This document shows, piece by piece, positions 25,138-35,270 of a DNA stretch of 64,000 bases. The translations under genes and the position numbers were made by a program. The stretch is from Aspergillus flavus. Lineage: Eukaryota > Ascomycota > Eurotiomycetes > Eurotiales > Aspergillaceae. Below the pieces are notes generated by a model, which ran no database searches, was not told the DNA's origin, and was given only the letters and a program-made list of their open reading frames with translations. How positions within the stretch are numbered: the first letter of the stretch is position 1; each line of letters opens with the position of its first letter. Location of the stretch: contig NC_092409.1 in the NCBI RefSeq assembly GCF_009017415.1, positions 5,890,001 to 5,954,000 of the forward strand. Reading direction: 5' to 3'.

Positions 25138-25835
25138 TTTGGGGCTGGTTGCTGGATTGGTTCTATTTGGTTGTTCTGTTTGGTGTGTGAGTTGTGTTGA
25201 GAGGTTACTGTGTCATGGTTATCCGAAGAGGGGGTGTGGGGTTGAGTTTATTGATACGATAAAGCTATGCGGGGAATTATACTGATATGATACCGGATAT
25301 CGGGTCTTGGATTGTTGATAGAGATGGGTGGGTTTGATGATATCTGGTGTTCATTCTGTAAGGATACCTGGGAAGTTTGTAGGGCACGTGTCTCTCCATA
25401 ACCCTGAAAGATGGACATGGATGAGTTGTGATCTCTGCTTCTATCGTGGTTCTAGGCTGTGTTGGGGATACATGATATGTCGTGGCTTTACCCTGGTGGA
25501 AATGATTGGCCAGGACAGGGGCGATTGGGTGCTACTCTCAGAAGTTAAGCACTTTGGTTAAGTTGTAAGATTTTGATATTGTGAGTGAGAATACTGTCAG
25601 AACCCTGCGTAGACTAGAACCCAGCATAAAAGACAAGATACCTCGCTGAGGCTCGAAAGCTATAGACTGAACGGTTTGGCCTACGAAATTAACTTAGTTC
25701 CATAACCATTTGGTGGAAAATGATTGGTCCGTTCGAATATCCGAGGTTAAACATCGACGGTCCAACGTCAGCTACAATACAGTCATACATACTCACGACG
25801 CTAGACAGGAGTACAACAAGGAAAACAACATAAAA
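25138..25835. other. Divergent promoter region of the amine oxidase and the PrpF-like gene
   Basis: No gene is supported. A CACGTG box lies at 25385-25390. A stretch at about 25537-25552 superficially resembles part of a 5S rRNA but has no further match (see rejected items). Confidence 0.5.
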
Positions 25836-27038
25836 ATGCTCCCCCGACGCACTTCATTCAGGCCACTCACGCAAACTCTTCTACCAAATAGAGCCAACCT
25901 CTCCACCCGCACCAAACCCCAAAAAAGTCTCCCAGCGGCCTACTACCGCGGCGGAACCTCCCGAGCCGTCATCTTCAAAAAAGAAGACCTCCCAACGGAC
26001 CGCTCAGCATGGGATGAGATCTTCCGCCGCGTAATCGGCAGTCCGGACCCGAATGGCCGACAACTTGATGGGCTTGGCGGCGGCATATCAAGCTTATCCA
26101 AGATATGCGTGGTGGGCAAATCAACGACCCCTGACGTCGACATCGACTATACATTCGTTTCTCTAGGTGTCAAGAACACGCACGTCGATTACTCCAGTAA
26201 CTGTGGAAATATGATTAGTGCAATTGGACCCTTTGCGGTCGATTCGAGACTCTTCCCTGTCAACTCTGACGGATATGAGGATGTCGAACTACGCATATTA
26301 AACACCAACACGGGAAAGGTCATCCGATCCCGATTCCCCGTGGTAGAGGGCGAAGCTGCAGCCTCAGGCGATTTTGCCATCGACGGGGTTGCTGGGACGG
26401 CAGCGAAGATTCAGTTAGATTTTCTGGATCCCGCCGGGTCGAAGACAGGAAAGTTATTCCCTACGGGAAAGGTAGTTGATGAGTTTGACGGTGTACGCAC
26501 GACATGTATTGACGTGAGTAACCCGTGCTGCTTTGTTCTTGCGTCCGAGCTAGGCGTGGAGGGGAATATCACGCCCGAGGAAATCGACGCACATCCCACG
26601 CTATTGGATCGATTGGATTCTATCCGGCGACAGGCTGGTGTTGCCATGGGTCTTGCTGAAACGGCTGAGTCTGTGCCCGGGAGTGTACCTAAGATCGGGC
26701 TTGTTGCTTCTCCGGCATCTAATGCGAGAGCGTTGGAGCAGGGACAGACTGAGGCGGACGTGGATTTGCTTGTTAGGGCGCTGTCGGTGGGTCAGCCGCA
26801 TAAGGCGGTGCCTATTACTGTTGCTTTGGCGTTGGCTGCTGCTGCTAGAGTGCCGGGGAGTGTTGTGGCTGGGGTGACGAGTGGGGAGTTGGTTGATCCG
26901 GCTGGGATTACGCTGGGTCATGCTAGTGGGAAGTTGGTTGTTGGGGCTGAGTTTGGGGTGGATGGGAGCTTGAGCCATGCCACTGTTTTTAGGACGGCGA
27001 GGAGGTTGATGGAGGGGAAGGTGTTTTGGAAGAGTTAG
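25836..27038 (+). CDS. PrpF-family isomerase (aconitate/methylitaconate isomerase-like)
   Basis: Member of the PrpF family, a diaminopimelate-epimerase-like fold that moves double bonds in tricarboxylic acids; characterised relatives include bacterial PrpF and the fungal aconitate isomerase Adi1. Single exon, 400 aa from the ATG at 25836; an in-frame ATG at 25710 would add 42 non-conserved residues. The first 30 residues are rich in Arg, Ser and Thr and lack acidic residues, which looks like a mitochondrial presequence. Family blocks: AAYYRGGTSRAVIFKKEDLP, LDGLGGGISSLSKICVV, VDYSSNCGNM (catalytic Cys region), and PKIGLVASP. The exact reaction is inferred only at family level. The 5' half of the coding strand is C-rich and the 3' end G-rich. 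Confidence 0.88.
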   Translation: MLPRRTSFRPLTQTLLPNRANLSTRTKPQKSLPAAYYRGGTSRAVIFKKEDLPTDRSAWDEIFRRVIGSPDPNGRQLDGLGGGISSLSKICVVGKSTTPDVDIDYTFVSLGVKNTHVDYSSNCGNMISAIGPFAVDSRLFPVNSDGYEDVELRILNTNTGKVIRSRFPVVEGEAAASGDFAIDGVAGTAAKIQLDFLDPAGSKTGKLFPTGKVVDEFDGVRTTCIDVSNPCCFVLASELGVEGNITPEEIDAHPTLLDRLDSIRRQAGVAMGLAETAESVPGSVPKIGLVASPASNARALEQGQTEADVDLLVRALSVGQPHKAVPITVALALAAAARVPGSVVAGVTSGELVDPAGITLGHASGKLVVGAEFGVDGSLSHATVFRTARRLMEGKVFWKS

Positions 27039-27621
27039 GGTTCGGTTGTGGTGCTGCTTTTGGGCATGAGGGGGATGCTGCATTCTGTAATTTAACATAC
27101 GTGTGGTGAGGATGGTTCTTATTCTTTTGGACTGTTGGTAAGGGAGGGATGTTTTGAAATTGCTGAAGTAGAGGCTTTCACAAGGCTAATGCCTACATGG
27201 TTTATCGCTAGTTATTATGCTGTATGTAAGATAGAGTCCCATTCGGGTTCAAACTTTCATCTCACTTACGAAACAGCCCAGCTAAACGACTAGAGAAAGA
27301 AAGAATTACACAGACAGGCAACAGATAAAAGCAAAGAAGTGGTAAAATGAAACAAAAACTGCAATCTGTCAATGGGTATGGGCATATAGACGAACAAATG
27401 TAGCACGACACGTTGCGTGTAGACGTCAGGGTGAGCACAACACGCAACCGATGACTTGCAAGATGTTATTCCCCCTGTTGAGTCTTGAGGCCAATGATAT
27501 TTGGCAGTTGAAACATGACAATTTGGATCAGACCGAACACAACAAAGAGATCTGTTACATGTTCAGCATTGCAAGACCTGACTGAAACAGCATCAAAGAA
27601 AAGTCCGAAATAGAAAGTACC
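27039..27621. other. Convergent 3' region without a gene
   Basis: Between the stop of the PrpF-like gene and the stop of the minus-strand hypothetical gene. No supported coding region. It marks the left border of the AT-richer accessory block. Confidence 0.5.
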
Positions 27622-28557
27622 TCATTGATGTCCTGTATTCGGAGTGACCTCGTCAAAACTATCTATGTTCCTGTCAGAGGGAAGCTTGCCATCATTCACC
27701 AGTTCATCGCGAAGATGCTGCGTATACTTCATGCGCTCCGTCGATCTCTTGCAATTTCGGATTGCGCAATCTTGCCATGACTCCGGATCTAGATCCTCGT
27801 GCTTCCAGTCATCCTTCTGCTTTTTCAAATACTTTCCATAGCTATCGTTCTTATTATCTAGATCACACAGTAACTGTTCCCAGATACCTGTATACTGGGC
27901 ATTCTCTCCATAGTAAGCAACGATTTGTTCAATGGCCGTAAAGAAAGCCGGGGCATTATTGCGGTTGAGATTGAGACACAATCGGAGAATCAAAGACTCA
28001 GAATGCCGTGCTAACGTGAGTATTCTCGCCGTCCTTTTTCTGTTCACACAGAGGGTTCCTTGGTGATTACCAGATGAGCCATCACTGGAACAGTTTGGCA
28101 GACGCTCATCAGTCACAAGTACATAGTTAGAGTCACCGGGATTTGGGTTATTTGGTATTTCGGTATCCAAGTCCGTAAGAACGGTTGGCATTCGGTGAAG
28201 ACTGATAGTTGTCTCCCCATACTTAGACCCGTCTTCAATGTGACAATGGTAGTCAGGCTGAGGCTCTGGACAACATTCTGCATTGTCACACTGGGCCACA
28301 GAATATTTCGCGCAGATATGTCTGAACGCAGCATCTATCCTATGTTCGGAAACCGCTATTTCCACAATTCTTGGTCCGTCACGCTGTCACCCATTAATAT
28401 TTAAATCACCTCTTATATCTGGATGGCGTTGACCACTTACAGGAGAGGAGCGAAGCCCTAGATGGTAAAGATGGGCGGTTTGACCCCATAACAAGTTGGG
28501 GATGTCAAGCCCATCGAGATGGCTGGCAATCTCCTCAGCGATTTCGCGCGTATCCAT
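27622..28557 (-). CDS. Fungal hypothetical protein, possible nucleotidyltransferase-like family, copy A
   Basis: Exons 28441-28557 and 27622-28383 sum to 879 nt, giving 292 aa. I do not know the function. The layout parallels the neighbour at 30146-31178. An N-terminal part (NLLWGQTAHLYHLGL, then EIAVSEHRIDAAFRHI) is followed by a Cys-containing stretch (CDNAECC) with DYHCHI, and then NYVLVTDERLP. This order (G..A helix, EI.V strand plus helix, Cys cluster, D.H.H, n.mL..D.rLP) recurs in many fungal hypotheticals as I recall them. Its start resembles degenerate nucleotidyltransferase-like domains; that fold call is inference. There is no signal peptide or membrane segment. The C-terminal 100 residues are charged. 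Both family copies sit in a block with several gene relics. Confidence 0.65.
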
Positions 28558-30145
28558 TTAGGACAATTAGGTATGAACCTCTGTTTGCAAATTGACTGGC
28601 AGATAGGAGACGACTGGTTTCGTCTGAAGTCATGGTGGATTGAACGACTTTAAGTAGTATTTTAGACCTGAGTCCTGGGTCTGCTAAGGATTATCATGTT
28701 TCATCTCTGTCGGAAAATTGATAGGACTTTTAGCAATGTGTCAGTCTTTGTAGAAATTGTCACCGGCAATGGTTTCATGTCCAAAGCCCCGGGGGTCACC
28801 AAAGCGAGTAGGAGATTTCCTTTGTCCAGTTTCGTGACGCCAAAGGAAATCGTCACAGAGATGGGTAGGTAAACAACGAAAGATATAGGATACTATGATC
28901 CAATTCCAGAGAATAACAGGGAACTGTATTAGATTTGTAACAGGCTTGTGAATCTGGTCGTTGTATATCTCCTAGTAGAGGAAAAACGAAGATAGGGCTT
29001 TACCTGCCGACAGACATGGTGTAAGCTCCAAAAGACAGCCTGTGAGGAAATGACTTAAACGAAGTGGAAGTCCACTTTTTCGCTGACCTGCTATTTGGTG
29101 CTCCTGATAAAGAAACTGAGAAATTTTGCTAAGGCTTCTGTAGAATTCATCATATCTCGGCTTAATGGCTTTGGAATTCATTGTGCTAGACGCGTTTGCC
29201 TCCAATTTCCTCCATATATTCATAAACCTACTTAACATAATCGTTCAATTCTAAGAAGGTCTTTCTTCACTTACCGGCAACAGAGAATTGGTGAACCTCC
29301 GATCCAAACCACTACATACGTCCTAGGTTGGGTATTTTTCTCTGATCTTGGTGATATAGTAATCCCAATACTCTTCTAGGTCTGAAGATGGATGGAGTGC
29401 GTCATTAAATACGTCCCTCACGATGTGAGACTAAACTTAAGAATGGCTTATCCTATGTACGGATGTCTAGAGTATAAGGCCATTTCCTATCCATGTACTA
29501 TTTAATCTACGTATACTACCTGTATGACTGAATAGAAGCCGTGGATTTGCCACGCGGAGTAGGAAGTTTTTGGATGTAGGGAAATACCACAAAGGGTGCG
29601 GGGGCAAACAGGAGGGCTAATTTATCTCACCTGGCAACTTACGGGCAAAATGAAATGAACCAACTGGTCTGGGGGTTCGAATCGGTAGTTTACTTGAAGA
29701 AGTGTACAGGTTAAACCAGACACAAAGTAAATGGAACACTTTCTTAGTGCTGCACACTGTACCCAAATATTTTTGGATAAAACGATGGTACTTTATACAG
29801 GCTTCGTGAATAGCCTGGTTATCGCTAGGTCACGCCGCTATAGTGCTCTAACAAAGGTCGGGTGTCCGTTTAATTATTCTATTTCGACTGACACGGTAGG
29901 AGGAATACCTTCCTATAGCGTGAAATGCAGGATGTACTGATATTTATCTGAAAGTTAACCATCTACGCTGTGCATTTTGAAGGTAGGAAACTCATATTCA
30001 GGTAAGATATTAGGGCATAGACTTTAATAGCAACAAGTTGAACGCGAGAACCAAGTCAAAACCCCTTTCCACATCATTAGTGCGCCCACTCGCCTCAGCT
30101 TAAAAAGAGACCATATCAACGTAAATCAGAAGACGGACTTGGCTC
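28558..30145. other. Gene-poor, AT-rich stretch of 1.6 kb
   Basis: No gene with splice or motif support. A minus-strand open frame at about 28972-29238 (88 aa) has a plausible composition but no recognisable family and no linked exon. A GGTTCGAATC tRNA B-box look-alike at 29674-29683 lacks the rest of a tRNA. Confidence 0.5.
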
Positions 30146-31178
30146 TCATCTGCTTCTTCTCTCACCCAAAAACTTCGTAACATCCGTCAGGCACTTCTCG
30201 AACTTGACCTTATTGCCTTTCTTGTCTGTGTCATCGGTGACCAGGTACTTATACTTCCAATCGACAAGCCAAGGTACCAAGTTCTGATCGACACCCCTCA
30301 TTATCTGGTTCCAGGATAGTTTATGTCCCCATTTGTAGTCATTTTGGTGGTGACGGTACAACCAGACGATGGCATTTAGGTAAACAAACCAAAGCCACGC
30401 GTCATCGATGGAAGCATCCCGTTTCGATTCAAGGTTGCGTATGACCCCGTCATCTTTGGCGCGGTGAATAGCTCTATCAATCTTATAAATATACTTGACA
30501 GCGTGGTAAAATTGATAGGACCAGGATGATATTGATCGAGCGAGCGTTGGAGCTGGCACCGCATAAAAGTTAACTCGACGACCACATGTTGGGCCCAGAG
30601 AGTCCTTGAATTGTGGTAGCGTTTCAATGAGAGGTGCATATTGAAAGACTGGCCTGTCGCCCAAATCAGGCACCTTCCAGTCCGACAAGAGCATGTAGTT
30701 TCTATCCTCGGGAGATAGATCTCCAACAACCGGTTGAGGTAGGAACTTGAAATGTGTCGTATGCTTATAAAGATCGACGCGACCTACACCCCCTGCGTAG
30801 TGTAGGTGGGCGTCAGGTATAGGTCTGCTTCCAGTCGAGAACTCCGCTTGACAAGCTCTTATACTATCGCAATCCAAAAACCCAGCGCGTTTGAGGGCTT
30901 TCCATGCATCTTTCAGTTGATTGTCAGGGACCACTATCTCTGAATTCTGTTTGACGTTAGTAACCAATACAAGCGATATATTGCATGAAAGCCTGATTGC
31001 TCACCTGAGACATTGGTGCAAGGTAGTGACAACTGAGTATATCTGCATGGGATACATAGCAGGCGATACCGCTGTGTTTGAGTGTGTCTACTATGTAAGG
31101 GTCTGAGCTGAGCTTGCGCCTCTCGACCCAGTTCATCCTAATCTCTTTCCGCGGTCTCCTCAGTTTGTGAGTCTCCAT
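30146..31178 (-). CDS. Fungal hypothetical protein, possible nucleotidyltransferase-like family, copy B
   Basis: Exons 31005-31178 and 30146-30946 sum to 975 nt, giving 324 aa. The 58-nt intron is canonical and its branch point is ACTAAC. Blocks: HSGIACYVSHADILSCHYLAP, then SEIVVPDNQLKDAWKALKRAGF, a C...C spacing, IPDAHLHYAGGVGRVDLYKHT, and NYMLLSDWKVPDL. The first two blocks are reminiscent of fungal degenerate nucleotidyltransferase domains, in which a G.LAL..Y helix is followed by a D[IV]E[IV].VP strand. Here the acidic pair of that strand is reduced to Ser-Glu, so activity is doubtful. It is a distant relative of the gene at 27622-28557 by block order, not by obvious identity. The C-terminal half is basic and aromatic. 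The role is unknown. Confidence 0.68.
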
Positions 31179-31810
31179 CTTGGAATTGCAGAAGGGGAAC
31201 GTGATGAGTTGATAGTGTTTAATGTGACGGAGAGATGGAGCTCCAATATATACACATCTTTCGTGGACTGACCGAAGAAGTGCACACAGAGGTCTCACAC
31301 ATCTAGCGGTGGCTTTTTGGATATTACCGGCTCTACGCAAAGTGCCGTTCATAGCTGCTGATATAGTTCCGGGTTTAGTCGTGGGTTGCAGCGATAAGAT
31401 GGCGTTCTCCTCTGAACACAACAGAAGTGTTATGTTTACAACTGCCAGTCGAAATTCAAATATAGTAATATTCCCTTCCTCAAGACTAATACTAATGGAA
31501 ATAGCCTTAAGACTATACAAGGATTCGATGATGTACACATATTTTACGCAGCCACTTCACGGACTTTCATAGCTCATTAAAACGATTTATTGTTGAACCC
31601 GTTCCCCTGAAAGAAAACTTGCCATCTACATGCATGAAGTCAATAACATACGCATGGTGTATTTCCCGGATGAGCCGTTGCTGGTCTTTGTCTTCTTTGG
31701 GCCTACGGGGTTAGAACTAACCACATAGCTCTGGTAGCTGTCAAATCTTGTTTGTTTAGTGCATTACCAGCACAAGCAACGCTGTTCCTTGAATCAATAA
31801 TGTTGACCAT
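31179..31810. other. AT-rich spacer
   Basis: No gene is supported. It separates copy B of the hypothetical family from the MFS relic. Confidence 0.4.
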
Positions 31811-32163
31811 CTAGTATACATACCGGAAATTCGAGTGCTCCTTGTCAGTCATATCCTCCAATGCCCCGGGCAAATGTTTCAAGTTGGAAGCATCTTCGTT
31901 TATCCTTTGGCTCGCATCTCTCTTTGTGTTCTCGCCCTCAAATAAACCCATAATAAGACCACACAAACGACCTCCAAAATGTGCGAAACAACCATGCTCC
32001 ATAGTGTAAGTGAGTAAGTGGGCTTCTGACTTTCTTTATAGAAGAAGGGACCGGCAATGTTACCCGCACAATAACCAATAAAGAGGAAACCGAATGACTT
32101 AATTGACTGGGGTAAAGGAGTAAAGGCAGTGAGAATATGATGTCGAATGAGGCTCCTCGTCAA
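31811..32163 (-). pseudogene. 3' relic of a Dal5-type MFS carrier
   Basis: The frame from 32163 reads IKSFGFLFIGYCAGNIAGP, then FFYKESQKPTYSL, then a TM12-like SMVVSHILEVVCVVLLWVYL. This is the TM11-TM12 end of an allantoate-permease-like carrier. Near 31945 the frame is lost. The natural tail (ENTKRDASQRINEDASNLKH, then a short acidic end finishing FRYVY) continues in a neighbouring frame down to the stop at 31811. No earlier transmembrane segments can be found upstream. So this is a 5'-truncated and frameshifted remnant, not a gene. It belongs to a different subfamily from the pseudogene at 33551. Confidence 0.75.
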
Positions 32164-32431
32164 CGTGAGAGCTACTTGATGTTCTCAAACCTGTGATAAA
32201 AAATAAAGGTTGAGAAGGCTGGTTTTGTAGCAGCATTTCAAATGTTACCATATTTCTGCTAGGCATCTAGAGCAAGAAATGGCTTCGCGAAATACGACCA
32301 CAAAAAGCCTCGTAAGATAGAAGGATAATACGTGAATGCTTAAGTGGCACTCAATCTATATTGCATAAAGTTCTCATCTAACTAAGTGAATAAGGCAGAA
32401 TCTACGACAGATCTTGAAAGCAAAAGAATCA

Positions 32432-33010
32432 TCACCAGAGCGGTGCCCAGGCATCCACGAATCTCTTGATTAAGCCAGTATGAATCAATTCCATACCACC
32501 TTTCAACGAAGGGCTCGCGCTTTCCGTCTTCTCCATGGCAAATGTTAGTCCTGAACGACCAGGGGCGTCGTTATCATATTTTTCAGCGAAGAAGCCCAGC
32601 AATTTAATCGTTGGGTTATTCTGTGGATCCTGCTCGGATTCACGCAGACGTTGCACCCACTCTCTCTTGGGAAGGATATCAAACTTCAAGCCCGCCTGCC
32701 GTAGAGCGGGCAAGAGATCCTCTGTCCAGCGGAAAGTTTTGGAATTCTGAACATGATAGACTACGCTGGGGTCATGAGCAAGAGCCTTGGCCTTTTCGTT
32801 GGAGACGATGCCACTTAGTTCTAAAATGGATCTCGCAACTACATCAACAGGAAGCCATGCCGGAGTCTCATCTAACGCCGGCAATGCTCCCAATGTCTTG
32901 GCAGTCCGGAGCATAAGTGGAATTGCCTCAGTTGGGTTCCAATACCCAGTAGCAGTGTCTCCAACAATTTGTCCAATTCTGAGAACTTTGAATGCAAGGC
33001 AGATTTCAAA
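32432..33010 (-). pseudogene. 3' relic of an NRPS-like carboxylate reductase (thioester-reductase domain)
   Basis: The frame encodes FKVLRIGQIVGDTATGYWNP, then TEAIPLMLRTAKTLGALPAL and DETPAWLPVDVVARSILELSG. These are typical blocks of the C-terminal thioester-reductase domain of fungal NRPS-like enzymes that activate and reduce carboxylic acids. The reading continues to a natural-looking stop at 32432 (end HTGLIKRFVDAWAPLW). Upstream of about 33010 the match fades. The Rossmann nucleotide motif, the catalytic Tyr/Lys region, the carrier domain and the adenylation domain are all absent. It is therefore the last fifth of a lost gene. It lies 270 bp from the MFS relic on the same strand, which fits decay of a former metabolite locus. 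Confidence 0.75.
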
Positions 33011-33550
33011 ACTTGAATTGAGGTTGCCAATGTGGCACGTCCATTTGAGGAGGTCTAGGGCTAGTTAACAATCGATGTAGTGTACGTATGCGGAGGTTTA
33101 AGGTTCGTAGTCAGAGTAGGTAAAGCTCTCCAGCAAGTACATGTATGATATCCGGTCAAGCAGTCTTCACCCTATTTTCCAGGTGAGTGATTGATGCACA
33201 GACTCATGAATTGATTAGCACCTCCTTTTCCTAGAGCGGACAACCTCGGATCGATAGACTTATCCGTCATCTACGGGGCATCTACTCGGATATGCACTAG
33301 AGCCTTTCAAAACCTGGAAAACTACTGGCCTTGTCTTTCTTTGGGCCAATCGCTTACCCCATGGGGAACCTTTGCTTACCCCAGAGATTTGAACCACAAA
33401 GCTTGGTCATGCCCAGCAACTTTGAATTGGTCGCCTTGGTCTGCTCTTTGGGGATTTCCCATCCCGCCAATTTTCTTGGAAGTTGAAGTCTCTTGGTTCT
33501 CTCTTTCTTTTGTATATTCTGACTTGAACTAAACGCTACAATCCTAAGTT
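33011..33550. other. Spacer between relics and the MFS pseudogene
   Basis: No gene is supported. The right half would be the promoter of the MFS pseudogene. Confidence 0.4.
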
Positions 33551-35143
33551 ATGGACGGTACCAAGGACTCCGGAACTGATCACGTCGAGCAATATGTCGA
33601 AAATCCCAAGGACCAAGACCTCAGGTCGGTACCAACAGCCTTGCTCGATTGGTCCCCAGAAGAGAGAAGGCAACGCGAAAAAGTGCTGGTCAGGAAAATT
33701 GACACCCGATTACTAATAATCATGTTGGTTATGTACATCCTCAACTACCTGGATCGCAACAACATTACAGCGGCAAAGTTGGCCGGACTGCAAGATGACC
33801 TAAACCTCAAGGGGGAAGAATACCAGGTAAGATAGTTTCAGCGGAACGAGGACTGAGATTCATTTCAAGTTCTGACCGCTATTCCAAGGTCTGTGTTAAT
33901 ATCTTGTTTGTCGGATACCTCCTGATGCAAGGTAACCCTAAGTTTTTACGACCTTGTGGCCATGACAAGGGCTAATTACAGTAGTGCCGTCGAACATGAT
34001 TCTCAACAGGTTTGGTAAAACCTTCGATTTACTTGCCAGGCTGTATGATAGTATGGGGTATCATCTCGTGTTTGACTGCTGTCACAAAGGACTTCGGGGG
34101 CTTGCTAGCCGTCCGATTCTCCCTTGGATTTGTTGAGGCGGCGTATTTTGTGAGGAAATAATGGCTCCCGCTGGCAGATCACTCTACGTTGCTAATATCC
34201 TCTAGCCCGGCTGCCTTTATCTCCTGTCAGCATGGTATACAAGAAAAGAATTAGTTGAACGGACCGCACTTCTATACGTGGGATCATTAATTTCAGGTAC
34301 ATTCTCAGGCTTAATCTCCGCTGGTATTACAAGCGGCTTGAACGGCGCCCGGGGTATCGCAGCATGGAGATGGCTCTTCATTATAGAGGGCTCACTGACG
34401 GTATATATCGCTATTATGTCCGCGGAGCCAATATTGGTACTGATTTTATCAGATTTTTGTGGCTTTACTCGCTTGCTTTATTGTCCCTGATCTTCCCCGA
34501 ACTACAAGCTGGTTAAGTAATGATGAGAAAGTGCTTGCCGCCTGGAGACTAGAAGAAGATATCGGCAAAGATGACTGGGTGGATAGTGAGCATCAAAGCA
34601 TGTTCCATGGTGCAAAGCTTGCTATCTTGTAAGCTCAATCGCTTATCCTGGACCTTCGCTGTTAAACTAACTCTGTTTAATCAGGGACCCAAAAGCCTGG
34701 CTACTGCTTGGCGTTATCTACGGCTGTACATCATCCGGTGCTGTAACCACTTTCTTTCCAAGGTAAAAGACCCTCTCCTGGAAAACCTCATAGCCCTTTG
34801 TATGGAAATTGAAACTTCTTCAAGTGTGATGGCTGGACTTGGCAAGGATAACATTGACACTTTACTCCTGACGACCCCACCGCGTCTTATAGGTACGATT
34901 ATTGTGTTGATCCATGCCTGGGATGCAGACGGTACAGGAGAAGCATACCTTCATCTTTGCCTTCCATCTATTTTTGCTATTGCATCTTTCATTCTATATA
35001 TGGCAGGAGACAATTTTACCGCGCGTTATGTGTAAGTCCGCACAATGTATGATACAATTGAGCAGGTATTAACAGAGACCTAAAGCGCAATGTGCATCAT
35101 GCTAGGTAACATTTATGCCAGCTATGTTGTCGTCCTCGGATAA
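33551..35143 (+). pseudogene. Tna1-type MFS carrier broken by a single-base frameshift
   Basis: Recognisable segments: 33551-33826, 33889-33931, 33985-34149, 34206-34400, 34453-34628, 34685-34762, 34825-35031 and 35086-35143, all with canonical splice sites. Their phases agree except at one place. In 34017-34020 the run AAAA has one base too many, so reading leaves the family frame between FGK and PSIYLPGCM in segment three. The frame then reads correctly to a stop TAA at 35141-35143, where the family would continue with W and the last transmembrane segments. About 90 C-terminal residues (TM11-TM12) are missing. Family blocks: YILNYLDRNNITAAKLAG, VGYLLMQVPSNMIL, RFSLGFVEAAYFPGC and WRWLFIIEGSLT. 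Good conservation elsewhere means the damage is recent, or that the assembly has an error at the A run. The 3' loss is independent of that. Confidence 0.8.
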
Positions 35144-35270
35144 ATTACGGTAATTCAACATACCAGACCCACCGATGAAGATCATCCGAGGAATGTTGCC
35201 TGCGCCGATTGTTTTCCTGTGATTCATTGCTTGTCACTCCTTGCGCCGCGAAAACAACCATCGAAGTACC

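Noticed and set aside
25537..25552. CTCAGAAGTTAAGCAC, resembling part of a 5S rRNA
   Set aside because: The rest of the 5S sequence, including the conserved fungal core and terminal stem, is missing on both sides.
29674..29683. GGTTCGAATC, a tRNA B-box look-alike
   Set aside because: No A box at the right distance, no acceptor stem and no anticodon arm can be folded around it.
31811..35143. Idea that the MFS relic at 31811-32163 is the lost C-terminus of the pseudogene at 33551 separated by an inversion
   Set aside because: The relic carries the GYCAGNIAGP type of TM11 from another subfamily than the Tna1-like pseudogene, so they come from different genes.
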